This document shows positions 32,664 to 41,299 of a DNA stretch of 64,000 nucleotides, piece by piece (position 1 is the stretch's first letter; each line of letters begins with the position of its first letter). Below the pieces are notes generated by a model, which worked only from the letters and a program-made list of their open reading frames with translations, ran no database searches and was not told the origin of the DNA. Location: contig NZ_SAUF01000002.1 in assembly GCF_004023665.1 (NCBI RefSeq), positions 186,001-250,000 on the forward strand, read 5' to 3'. Origin of the DNA: Afifella aestuarii. GTDB lineage: Bacteria > Pseudomonadota > Alphaproteobacteria > Rhizobiales > Afifellaceae. The translations under genes and the position numbers were made by a program.

Positions 32664-33866
32664 ATGTCGGCCGCCTCTCCTCTGTCTTCTCCTTTGTATG
32701 CGACCTATGCCCGCGCTGAGCTCGCCTTCGAGCGCGGCGAGGGTGTCTGGCTGGAGACGACGTCGGGAGAGCGATATCTCGACCTGATGGGCGGCATCGC
32801 CGTCAACGCATTCGGTCATGCGCATCCCTATCTGGTCGAGGCTCTGAAGCGGCAGGCGGAAAAGCTCTGGCACGTCTCCAACATTTTCGAGATTCCGGGG
32901 CAGGTGGAACTCGGTCGTCGTCTCTGCGAGGCGAGTTTTGCCGATCGCGTCTTCTTTACGAATTCCGGCGGCGAGGCGATGGAATGTGCCATCAAGACGG
33001 TGAGGCGCTACCACCACGCCAAGGGCCAGCCGCAGAAGAACCGCATCATCACCTTCGAGGGCGCCTTCCATGGCCGCACGCTCGCCACGATCGCCGCTGG
33101 CGGTCAGGCGAAATATCTGGAAGGTTTCGCGCCCAACGTCGAAGGTTTCGACCAGGTCGCCTTTGCCGACCGTGACGCACTGAAAGCGGCGATCGGCCCG
33201 GAAACGGCCGGCATTCTCATCGAGCCGATCCAGGGCGAGGGTGGCATCCGCCCGGTACCGCACGAATTTCTGCGCTTCATCCGTGAGCTTTGCGACGAGC
33301 ACGGCCTGTTGATGGTGCTGGACGAGATCCAGTGCGGCATGGGCCGGACGGGCCGCCTCTTTGCGCATGAATGGGCCGGCGTGACGCCGGACGTCATGGC
33401 GATCGCCAAGGCGATCGGCGGCGGCTTCCCGCTCGGCGCCTGCCTGGCGACACGCGAGGCGTCGGAAGCGATGGCCGTCGGCTCGCATGGCTCCACCTAT
33501 GGCGGCAACCCTCTCGCCATGGCCGTCGGCAATGCGGTTCTCGATCTCGTTTTCGAAGATGGCTTCCTGACGGAGGTTTCCCGCAAGGGGCTCCTCCTAA
33601 AACAGAAGCTTGCGCGCCTCGTCGATGCCTATCCCGATCAGCTGAAAGATGTGCGCGGCGAGGGGCTGATGCTGGGCCTCGTCTGTGCGGGCGCACCTGC
33701 GGAAATGGTTGCCCGCCTGCGCAAGCATGGCGTCCTCACCGTGGGTGCGGGCCACAATGTGGTGCGTGTCCTGCCGGCGCTGATCATCTCGGAGGCGGAG
33801 ATGGATGAAGGCGTGAACCGTATCGAAGCTGCGCTGCGCGCCGCCGGCAAGTCCGCTGCCGCGTAG
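32664..33866 (+). CDS. argD: Acetylornithine aminotransferase
   Basis: PLP-dependent class III aminotransferase, 400 residues, converting N-acetylglutamate semialdehyde to N-acetylornithine in arginine synthesis. PLP Lys249 lies in AIAKAIGGG, Asp220/Glu221 in [10 protein letters not shown], and TNSGGEA (99-105) binds the phosphate. argF follows after 12 bp and hslO after that, an arrangement often seen beside gcrA in Hyphomicrobiales. Confidence 0.95.
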   Translation: MSAASPLSSPLYATYARAELAFERGEGVWLETTSGERYLDLMGGIAVNAFGHAHPYLVEALKRQAEKLWHVSNIFEIPGQVELGRRLCEASFADRVFFTNSGGEAMECAIKTVRRYHHAKGQPQKNRIITFEGAFHGRTLATIAAGGQAKYLEGFAPNVEGFDQVAFADRDALKAAIGPETAGILIEPIQGEGGIRPVPHEFLRFIRELCDEHGLLMVLDEIQCGMGRTGRLFAHEWAGVTPDVMAIAKAIGGGFPLGACLATREASEAMAVGSHGSTYGGNPLAMAVGNAVLDLVFEDGFLTEVSRKGLLLKQKLARLVDAYPDQLKDVRGEGLMLGLVCAGAPAEMVARLRKHGVLTVGAGHNVVRVLPALIISEAEMDEGVNRIEAALRAAGKSAAA

Positions 33867-33878
33867 GGAGAATAAAAC

Positions 33879-34799
33879 ATGAGCCTGCGTCACTTCCTCG
33901 ACCTTGCCGACATTCCGTCCGACACGCTGCGGCTGATCCTTGACGACGGCAAGCAGCTGAAGGCTGCCCGCCGCTCCGGTCCCGTGGCCGAGCGGCCGCT
34001 CGAAGGCCGCATCCTCGCGATGATCTTCGAGCAGCCCTCGACGCGCACCCGCATTTCCTTCGACGTCGCCATGCGCCAGCTCGGCGGCGACGCCATGCTC
34101 CTGTCCGGCAAGGAGATGCAGCTTGGCCGCGGCGAGAGCGTGAGCGATACCGCCAAGGTGCTGTCGCGTTATGTCGATGCGATCATGATCCGCACACTCG
34201 ACCATGACATGGTCGCAGCCCTTGCCGAGCATGCCACGGTTCCCGTTATCAATGGGCTGACGCGCCGCTCGCATCCGTGCCAGTTGATGGCTGACCTGAT
34301 GACCTTCGAAGAGCACAGGGGCGCCCTCGAAGGCCGCAAATTCGCCTGGCTGGGCGATGCCAACAACGTCATGAATTCCTGGGTCCATGCGGCCGAGCGC
34401 TTCGGCTTCAGCCTCGATGTTGCAAGCCCGGCCGAGCTCGGCCCCGACCAGGCGATCCGCGACTGGGCGCAGGAGCATGGTGCGAAGGTGCGTTTTCTCG
34501 ATGCGCCGGAAGAGGCCGCAGCCGAGGCCGACTGCCTGATCACCGACACCTGGGTTTCGATGGGCGACGACGAAGGGGGGCGGCGTCACAATCTCTTGAA
34601 GCCGTACCAGGTGAACGACCGCATGATGGAATATGCCAAGAAAGACGCCATATTTATGCATTGCCTGCCCGCACATCGCGGCGAGGAAGTGACTGCCAGC
34701 GTGATCGACGGCCCCCAATCGGTCGTCTTCGATGAAGCGGAAAACCGCTTGCATGCGCAAAAGGCGATCCTTTCCTGGTGTCTTTCGGAGCCTTCGTGA
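33879..34799 (+). CDS. argF: Ornithine carbamoyltransferase
   Basis: A 306-residue transferase making citrulline from ornithine and carbamoyl phosphate. STRTR (54-58) binds carbamoyl phosphate and [11 protein letters not shown] in the C-terminal half contains the catalytic Cys. GGGAGAATAAAAC precedes the ATG. The stop overlaps the GTG start of hslO by 4 bp region (GTGA), so translation is coupled. Confidence 0.96.
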   Translation: MSLRHFLDLADIPSDTLRLILDDGKQLKAARRSGPVAERPLEGRILAMIFEQPSTRTRISFDVAMRQLGGDAMLLSGKEMQLGRGESVSDTAKVLSRYVDAIMIRTLDHDMVAALAEHATVPVINGLTRRSHPCQLMADLMTFEEHRGALEGRKFAWLGDANNVMNSWVHAAERFGFSLDVASPAELGPDQAIRDWAQEHGAKVRFLDAPEEAAAEADCLITDTWVSMGDDEGGRRHNLLKPYQVNDRMMEYAKKDAIFMHCLPAHRGEEVTASVIDGPQSVVFDEAENRLHAQKAILSWCLSEPS

Positions 34800-35794
34800 A
34801 CAAGACGACTGTCACACAGACTGAATCCCGCGCGGACGACCGCGCTCTGCCCTTTCAAGTCGATCCGCTGGACGTGCGTGGCCGCGTCGTCACGCTCGGA
34901 CCGGCGATCGATGCCATTCTCGCGCGCCACGATCTGCCGAGGCCCGTCAAGGTTCTTCTCGGCGAGGCCGTGGCGCTCGCCTCGCTGCTTGCCACCTCTT
35001 TGAAGGATACGGGCCGTTTCATCCTGCAAACGGAAACGGACGGTCCGGTCTCGATGCTCGTCGTCGATATCCGCACCCCGGGCGAGATCCGCGCCACGGC
35101 CACCTGCAACCGCGAGCGCGTGGAGGCGGTGACGGTTTCCGGCCGCGCTGCGAGCGGTGATCTCCTCGGCCGCGGCACGCTCGCCATGACGATCGAGCAG
35201 GGCAAGACCGGGCGTCGCTACCAGGGTTATGTCCCGCTGGAGAACGAGAGCCTGGAAGACGCAGCGCATTCCTATTTCCGTCAGTCGGAGCAGATCCCGA
35301 CGCGCGTGCGTCTGGCCGTCGCCGAAATCGTTGATCGCGGCAGTGCCGGCGAGGCCCAGCAGGCCTGGCGCGCCGGTGGGTTGATCGCGCAGTTCTTGCC
35401 GGAATCGAGCGAGCGCATCAAAGTCCGCGATCTCCATCCGGGCGATACGCCGGACGATGCCGATATGGCCGATCTGCCGCTGGAGGACGACGCCTGGCTG
35501 GAAGCCGTGGCGCTCGTCGATACGGTGGAGGATCTCGAACTGATCGACCCGGCCGTTCCGGCCGAACGTCTTCTCGTTCGCCTCTTTCATGAACGTGGCG
35601 TGCGCGTCTTCGAGCCGACTGTTCTGCGCGATCACTGCACCTGTTCGCGCGAACGCATCGAGCAGGTGTTGGAGCAGCTTCCCGCCGATGAGCTGGAAGA
35701 GGCGGCAGTCGAAGGCGCAGTAGAGGTCCGCTGCGAGTTCTGCGGCAAAGAGTATCGATTCACGCCCGAAGAGCTGAATTCCGGCAAAGCCTGA
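34796..35794 (+). CDS. hslO: Redox-regulated chaperone Hsp33
   Basis: A 332-residue holdase activated by oxidation. The C-terminal zinc module has CTC and CEFC pairs (CxC-Xn-CxxC), all four Cys present. The GTG start at 34796 overlaps the argF stop and has GGAG 6 bp upstream; an in-frame GTG at 34778 is less likely. It protects unfolded proteins under oxidative and heat stress. Confidence 0.95.
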   Translation: MNKTTVTQTESRADDRALPFQVDPLDVRGRVVTLGPAIDAILARHDLPRPVKVLLGEAVALASLLATSLKDTGRFILQTETDGPVSMLVVDIRTPGEIRATATCNRERVEAVTVSGRAASGDLLGRGTLAMTIEQGKTGRRYQGYVPLENESLEDAAHSYFRQSEQIPTRVRLAVAEIVDRGSAGEAQQAWRAGGLIAQFLPESSERIKVRDLHPGDTPDDADMADLPLEDDAWLEAVALVDTVEDLELIDPAVPAERLLVRLFHERGVRVFEPTVLRDHCTCSRERIEQVLEQLPADELEEAAVEGAVEVRCEFCGKEYRFTPEELNSGKA

Positions 35795-35909
35795 CCGATC
35801 GTTAAGTTGTCGGCCACGTCGCCGCATGCCTTACCATTCAGCTGGTGTTCACCTGGAACCTCTAAGGTTTCGGGCTATCTGATGCCGTTGAATCGCAAAG
35901 GATGTTGCT

Positions 35910-37349
35910 CTGACCGACAAGGCCAAGACGCCGCTCCTGCTGGTCGATTCTCCTGCGCCGCGACAAGGCGCAGGAGAAGGCGAGCTGCAGCCCGCCGCCC
36001 GGCCGGCTGAGGAGAAGAGCTCGCAATCTTCAAAGACACGGCACAACACCGCGCATCCTCTCTGGCGTGGGCTCGTTCAGACCGTGCTCGTTTTCGTGGT
36101 GCTTGCCGCCGCGGTCGCTGGCATGCGCTACATGGCAGCCACGGCGCCCGAAGGGCCGAAGCGCCCGCCGAGTGAGCAGGTCTACACGGTCGAAACGCAG
36201 ACGGTCGCGTTCGGCAGTCATCAGCCGGATTTTTCTGTCTTTGGCACGACGATCGCGGGCAAGACGGTCGAGCTGCGTGCTCTCGTCGCCGGCGAGATCG
36301 TGTCCATTTCGGACGATGTCGAAGTCGGACGTCGTGTCGAGGCGGGCGAAACGCTCGTCACACTCGATGATTTCCCCTATCGGGGCGCACTCACCGAAGC
36401 GCGCGCCAATTTTCGTGAGGCGGAAGCGACGCTCACCGAAAGGCAGGCGAGCGTGCGCGCCGAAGAGGTTGCGGTGTCGCGTGCCAAAGAGCAGTTGGAC
36501 CTCGCCCGCACGGATCTCGAACGAGCCCAGCAATTGCGTGCGCGCGGGACCGGAACACAGCAATCCCTCGATGAGCGGCAGCTGATCTTGAGCCAGCGGG
36601 CCCAGGCGCTTGAAGAACGGCAGAGCAATCTCGAGGTCGCCCGTGCGCGGCTGGAGCAGCAGCGCGCGGTGAACGATCGGCTGCGCTGGCGCGTCGAGGA
36701 GGCGGAGCGAAATCTCGCTGATACGGTCCTGAAAGCCCCCTTCGATGGCGTGGTCATGAGCGAAGCAGCCGGCCTTGGTCGCAAGGTGAGTGCCAGCGAT
36801 CTTCTCGTGGAGCTCTACCGCGAAGGCTCCGTGGAAGCCCGTTTCGTGGTGAGCGATCGCCAGTTCGGCCGTCTTCTCTCGGATTCCGAAGGTGTCATCG
36901 GACGCGAGGTCGACGTCACCTGGACGGTCGGCGGCAAGCCTCTCGTCTATAAGGGCACGATCGATCGCATCGGTGCGGAGGTCGTGGCCGACCGTGGCGG
37001 CGTGGAGCTTTTCGCCAACGTCAAAGACGGGCCGGAAGTCGATCTCCGCCCAGGCGCCTTCGTTGAAGTCTCCGTGCCCGACAGAACGTGGCAGGATGCC
37101 GTTCGGCTTCCGGAAACGGCGCTCTACGGCGGCAATGCCGTCTTCGTCGTCGAGGATGGGCGCCTTCAACGACGCCCGGTCGATGTCGCGGCCTATGACG
37201 GGGCCGACGTCATCGTCACCTCCGGCCTGTCGGAGGGCGAGACGGTGATGACGACGCAGATCGCCGATGCCCGCGAAGGCATCAAGGTGGCGAAGCCCGG
37301 GGAGAACAAGCGGATCTCACCGACGATGTCGATGGGGCATGGCTCGTGA
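35910..37349 (+). CDS. RND efflux periplasmic adaptor (membrane fusion protein)
   Basis: HlyD/AcrA-like adaptor linking the inner-membrane RND pump to an outer-membrane channel. It shows one N-terminal membrane anchor, a long coiled-coil hairpin (roughly residues 165-265) and a beta-barrel domain with KAPFDGVV. The only ATG/GTG choice near the start (GTG 36084) would begin inside the anchor without its basic flank. The frame is open from 35892, and CTG 35910 with AAAGGA 7 bp upstream restores a cytoplasmic tail and anchor; I prefer this rare start. A perfect 12-bp inverted repeat lies in the tail. The stop overlaps the pump gene. Confidence 0.82.
   Translation: MTDKAKTPLLLVDSPAPRQGAGEGELQPAARPAEEKSSQSSKTRHNTAHPLWRGLVQTVLVFVVLAAAVAGMRYMAATAPEGPKRPPSEQVYTVETQTVAFGSHQPDFSVFGTTIAGKTVELRALVAGEIVSISDDVEVGRRVEAGETLVTLDDFPYRGALTEARANFREAEATLTERQASVRAEEVAVSRAKEQLDLARTDLERAQQLRARGTGTQQSLDERQLILSQRAQALEERQSNLEVARARLEQQRAVNDRLRWRVEEAERNLADTVLKAPFDGVVMSEAAGLGRKVSASDLLVELYREGSVEARFVVSDRQFGRLLSDSEGVIGREVDVTWTVGGKPLVYKGTIDRIGAEVVADRGGVELFANVKDGPEVDLRPGAFVEVSVPDRTWQDAVRLPETALYGGNAVFVVEDGRLQRRPVDVAAYDGADVIVTSGLSEGETVMTTQIADAREGIKVAKPGENKRISPTMSMGHGS
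35948..35978 (+). repeat. 12-bp inverted repeat inside the adaptor 5' coding region
   Basis: TTCTCCTGCGCC and GGCGCAGGAGAA are exact inverted copies separated by 7 nt. It lies 38 bp after the proposed CTG start. It could fold in the mRNA and slow early translation, or be a residual terminator. The GGCGCAGG core also occurs in the hairpin after cspA. Confidence 0.75.
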
Positions 37350-40300
37350 GTGCGGTGCCGCCCGCTCCCCCGTCGAGCCCGCGGCGCGATGCCATCCCGA
37401 TCGTGGAGCTTTTTGCGCGTCACGCCAATGCCGCGAACCTCTTGATGGTGCTGATGATCCTGTTCGGGATCTTCGCCCTTCTCAAGATCAACACGCAGTT
37501 CTTTCCCTCGCTCGAAACCGACACGATCTCCATTTCCGTCTCCTGGCCGGGGGCGAGCGCGGAGGACGTAGAATCCAATATTCTGGAGGTGATCGAGCCG
37601 GATGTGCGCTTCCTCGACGGCGTCGATGAGATGCGCTCCTATGCCCGCGAGGGGAGCGCCACGATCTCGCTCGAATTCGAAGACGGCGCCGACATGCAGA
37701 AGGCCTTGTCGGATGTCGAGGCGGCGGTTGCCGCGATCACCAACCTGCCGGAGGATGCGGAAGAGCCGGAAGTCTCCTTCAGACAATGGCGCGAAGCCGT
37801 TGCGAGATTGGCGGTCACCGGCCCTTATTCGGAGACGGCGCTGCGCGCCATCGCCAAGAGGATCCATGACGGGCTGATCGACGCCGGTATCGATTCCGTC
37901 ACCTATACGGGTTTTCGCGATCGCGAATTGGTGGTGAGCGCCGAAGAGGCGGAATTGCGTCGGCTCGGCCTGACCATCGGCGACGTCTCGACGGCGATCG
38001 CCGGCAACAGTCGCGACCTGCCGTCGGGCGAACTCGACGCATCCATGTCCCGTCAGGTGCGTGCGCTCTCCGATGCCAAAGATCCGGCTGCGATCAAGGA
38101 GATCGAGGTCAAGGGCTTCGCTTCCGGCGAGAGGATCCGCGTCGGCGATTTCGCCGACGTGAACGAGCGCTTCGACCCGGACGACAAAGAAGGTTTGGCG
38201 CGCGGACAGCGAGCGATCGAGCTCTACGTCGAACGCTCCGCCAGCGCCGACACGCTCGCCAGCGCGCGGCTGATGAACGATTATCTGGAGCGTGTGCGGC
38301 CGACATTGCCGCCGGATGTCGAGATCCTGAAATACGACGTGAATGCCGATCAGGTGGCCGACAGGATCATGCTTCTGGTCCGCAACGGCCTCCAGGGCCT
38401 TATCCTCGTCATCATCATCCTGTTCGTCTTTTTGAACGGCAGCATCGCCTTCTGGGTCGCTGCCGGCATCCCCATCGCCATGATGACGACGCTCGGCGTG
38501 ATGTACGTGACCGGGCAGACACTCAACATGATGTCGCTCTTTGGGCTGATCATGATGCTGGGCGTCATCGTCGATGATGCGATCGTCGTGGGGGAGCACA
38601 CGGCCACACGCTCGTCGAGGGGCGATGACGGGCTGACGGCGGCCATCCGCGGGGCTGGCCATATGATGACGCCTGTCTTCGCGGCGAGCCTGACGACGGT
38701 TGCAGCCTTTGCGCCACTCTTCCTGGTGCGCGGCGGCATCGGTCAGTTCATCCAGACCCTGCCGCTCGTCGTCATCGCGGTGATCCTCGCAAGTCTTATC
38801 GAGTGCTTTCTGGTTCTGCCCGGCCATCTCGCCCATTCGCTGACGCGGGTGCGCCATTTCGGCTGGTCGATGTGGCGCTGGGTGTTTGCCTCGCTGTCGG
38901 TCGCGGCCGCCGTCATCCTGGCGCTGCGGCCGGGCACGGGCGAGCTTCTGGGACTGTCCTGGCTTTCCGCCCTCGGCGACTGGTTTACCGAGCGCCCGTC
39001 TTCCGTGCAGCTCCTTCTCACCGTCGCCTTCGCCATGGCCGCCGGGGCCCTCATCGAGGCTTTGGTTGCGATGTTCTCGCATCGCCGCGAGCGCAGCACC
39101 CACCGCCGCACAGCGTTGCGCCGTGGCCTCGACAACGGCTTCGAATGGGTGCGCAGCGGACCGTTCTTGCGGCTCGTCCGCTTCACTTATCATTGGCGCT
39201 ACCTGACGGTGGCGCTCGCGGTTGCAAGCTTCATCCTCACGATAGGCCTTCTCCAGGGCGGGCGTGTGGCCTTCGTGTTCTTTCCGTCCCCGGAGGCGGA
39301 GACGATTCGCGGTCGCGTGGAATTCAATCCGGGCACGCCGCGCGAGGAGGTCGAGGAGACGGTCAGAAAGCTCGAATCCGCTCTCTGGCAGGCAAGCGAC
39401 GAACTCTCTCCGCACAAGCCGCTGATCGTCGCCGCCTTCACCACCATCGGTTCGGCGGGGCGCTCGGAAGGCGACAATCTCGCCGAATTTCGGGTGCAGC
39501 TCGTCACCTCCGAGGAGCGCGACGTGCGCACGCCGACGATCGTGCGCGCCTGGCAGGAAAAAGCGCCGGACCTTGCCGGCATCAAGCGCTTTGCCGTTTA
39601 CGAGATGCGCGGCGGGCCGCCGGGGCGTGACGTCGATATCCGCTTCCGCGGCGGCAATGCGGCCGATCTGAAGAAAGCCGCCGAAGAGGCGGCAGAGGTT
39701 CTCTCAGGCTTTCCGGGCGTTTCCGGCGTGGCCGACGACCTGCCCTACGGCAAGCCCGAACTCGTCATCCGCCTGACGCCGCGGGGCGCTGCTCTCGGCC
39801 TGACCAACGAAGACGTCGGCCGCCAGGTGCGCAATGCGCTGGAAGGCGCCATTCCACGCCGCTTCGCCGATGGCGACGAAGAGGTGACGATCCGGGTCAA
39901 GCGCAAGTTGGACGGGGAGGGCACGGCCGCCTTGCGCGCTCTGCAATTGCGCACGCCGGCAGGCTTTTACGTGCCTCTTGAGGAAGTGGCGACCTTGAGC
40001 GAGCGACAGGGCTTTGCCTCCATCCAGCGTGTCGATGGCAAGTCGAGCGTCGCGGTTACCGCCGATGTCGACCTCGCCGTCACCAATCCGGGTGCGGTTC
40101 TCGCCTCTCTGCGCCAAACCGGCGCAATCGACCGCATCGCCGCGCGCTATGGCCTCGACACGGGCTTTTCCGGACGCGCGGAGGAGCGTGAGGACGCCTT
40201 CGCCGACCTGAAGCTTGGTGCGGTGATCGCTCTCGCCGTCATCTACATCCTGCTCGCCTGGGTCTTCGCCTCCTATCTGCGACCGATCGCGGTGATGCTC

Positions 40301-40741
40301 ATCATTCCCTTCGGCTTCGTCGGCGCAACGCTCGGCCATTTGTTCATGGGGTTCGACCTCACCATCCTGTCGCTCTTCGGTCTGCTTGGACTGGCGGGCA
40401 TCCTCGTCAACGATTCCATCATTCTCGTGGACCGGCTCGAGGAGCGCTTACGGGATGGGGACGACCTGGCCGAGGCCGCGATCGGAGCGAGCACGGACCG
40501 CCTTCGCGCGGTGCTTCTCACCTCGCTGACGACCATCGCCGGGCTTGCGCCGCTTTTGACGGAGACGAGCCTGCAGGCGCAGTTCCTGCTGCCCATGGCG
40601 ATCACCATGGTGTTCGGTCTGGGCTTTGCGACCGGGCTCGTGCTTTTCCTCGTGCCGGCGCTGATCGGTATTGGCGGGGATATCTCGCGCCTCTTCCGCT
40701 TTGCTGCCGGACGGCGCGTCTCGGCTTTCGCGCGGTCCTGA
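37346..40741 (+). CDS. RND efflux pump inner-membrane transporter
   Basis: HAE1-type RND permease, 1131 residues, slightly longer than AcrB-type pumps (about 1050), the extra length falling near the middle (about residues 510-600). There are twelve expected spans, with the duplicated porter loops. Proton-relay acidic residues lie in the IVDDAIVVGE segment of helix 4 (about 410-419), and the second-half motif is GLAGILVNDSIILVDR. The start overlaps the adaptor stop by 4 bp. No outer-membrane factor is adjacent, so a TolC-like protein from elsewhere would be used. Substrate unknown. Confidence 0.93.
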   Translation: MSAVPPAPPSSPRRDAIPIVELFARHANAANLLMVLMILFGIFALLKINTQFFPSLETDTISISVSWPGASAEDVESNILEVIEPDVRFLDGVDEMRSYAREGSATISLEFEDGADMQKALSDVEAAVAAITNLPEDAEEPEVSFRQWREAVARLAVTGPYSETALRAIAKRIHDGLIDAGIDSVTYTGFRDRELVVSAEEAELRRLGLTIGDVSTAIAGNSRDLPSGELDASMSRQVRALSDAKDPAAIKEIEVKGFASGERIRVGDFADVNERFDPDDKEGLARGQRAIELYVERSASADTLASARLMNDYLERVRPTLPPDVEILKYDVNADQVADRIMLLVRNGLQGLILVIIILFVFLNGSIAFWVAAGIPIAMMTTLGVMYVTGQTLNMMSLFGLIMMLGVIVDDAIVVGEHTATRSSRGDDGLTAAIRGAGHMMTPVFAASLTTVAAFAPLFLVRGGIGQFIQTLPLVVIAVILASLIECFLVLPGHLAHSLTRVRHFGWSMWRWVFASLSVAAAVILALRPGTGELLGLSWLSALGDWFTERPSSVQLLLTVAFAMAAGALIEALVAMFSHRRERSTHRRTALRRGLDNGFEWVRSGPFLRLVRFTYHWRYLTVALAVASFILTIGLLQGGRVAFVFFPSPEAETIRGRVEFNPGTPREEVEETVRKLESALWQASDELSPHKPLIVAAFTTIGSAGRSEGDNLAEFRVQLVTSEERDVRTPTIVRAWQEKAPDLAGIKRFAVYEMRGGPPGRDVDIRFRGGNAADLKKAAEEAAEVLSGFPGVSGVADDLPYGKPELVIRLTPRGAALGLTNEDVGRQVRNALEGAIPRRFADGDEEVTIRVKRKLDGEGTAALRALQLRTPAGFYVPLEEVATLSERQGFASIQRVDGKSSVAVTADVDLAVTNPGAVLASLRQTGAIDRIAARYGLDTGFSGRAEEREDAFADLKLGAVIALAVIYILLAWVFASYLRPIAVMLIIPFGFVGATLGHLFMGFDLTILSLFGLLGLAGILVNDSIILVDRLEERLRDGDDLAEAAIGASTDRLRAVLLTSLTTIAGLAPLLTETSLQAQFLLPMAITMVFGLGFATGLVLFLVPALIGIGGDISRLFRFAAGRRVSAFARS

Positions 40742-40757
40742 GACGGCGCGCTCGTTT

Positions 40758-41150
40758 TTAGTGAAGGAGCGCTTTTTGTCCCGGCAGGTCGAGCGAGAAA
40801 GCCGGGATTTCGACCGAGAAGCCGGAGCCGGTCTCGCTCACCATGTCGTAGCTTCCCACCATGATCCCTGAAGGCGTGCTGAGCGGACAACCGCTCGTAT
40901 AGCGAAAAGTCTCGCCCGGCGGGATTTCGGGCTGCTCGCCCACGACGCCCGGCCCATGAACCTCTTCCGTGCGCCCGAGAGCATCGGTGATCTGCCAGTG
41001 CCGCCGCAAAAGCTGCACCCGCTCCTGGCCTTCATTGGTGATTTCGATCGTGTAGGCCCAGAAGAACCGCCCCGCCTCGCGATTGGATTCTTTTTCCAGA
41101 AACTCCGGCGCGACGGAGACGGTGATATTGCGGGTGGTGGCGCGATACAT
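40758..41150 (-). CDS. apaG: ApaG domain protein (Co2+/Mg2+ efflux protein name)
   Basis: A 130-residue protein with a fibronectin-III-like fold. FFWAYTIEITNEG, LLRRHWQITDALG and the C-terminal GSYDMVSETG form the ApaG signature. Despite its historical name the molecular role is unsettled. ATG 41150 has GGA at suitable spacing. It is convergent with the RND pump gene, separated by 16 bp. Confidence 0.94.
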   Translation of the reverse strand: MYRATTRNITVSVAPEFLEKESNREAGRFFWAYTIEITNEGQERVQLLRRHWQITDALGRTEEVHGPGVVGEQPEIPPGETFRYTSGCPLSTPSGIMVGSYDMVSETGSGFSVEIPAFSLDLPGQKALLH

Positions 41151-41231
41151 GGTCAATCCGATTCTCTGCGGCGCTTTTTGCGTGACCCGGTCACACAGCG
41201 CAAGCTCTTTGCGTCTCGGCGACGGACGCCG

Positions 41232-41246
41232 TTAAGAATTTGTTTA
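41232..41246 (+). promoter_or_regulatory. CtrA-like box upstream of the GT2 gene
   Basis: TTAAGAATTTGTTTA matches the CtrA consensus TTAA-N7-TTAA at 7 of 8 defined positions, 54 bp upstream of the glycosyltransferase start. One near match in an AT-rich stretch may be chance. Confidence 0.3.
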
Positions 41247-41299
41247 CCGCAAACCTCGTGCTAAAGTTGTGTCTCTGGCGGGCTTGAAGGGGGGCGAGC

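Noticed and set aside
37193-39415. 740-codon open frame antisense to the RND pump
   Set aside because: Composition is His/Arg/Asp repeats; the pump frame has the expected motifs and length.
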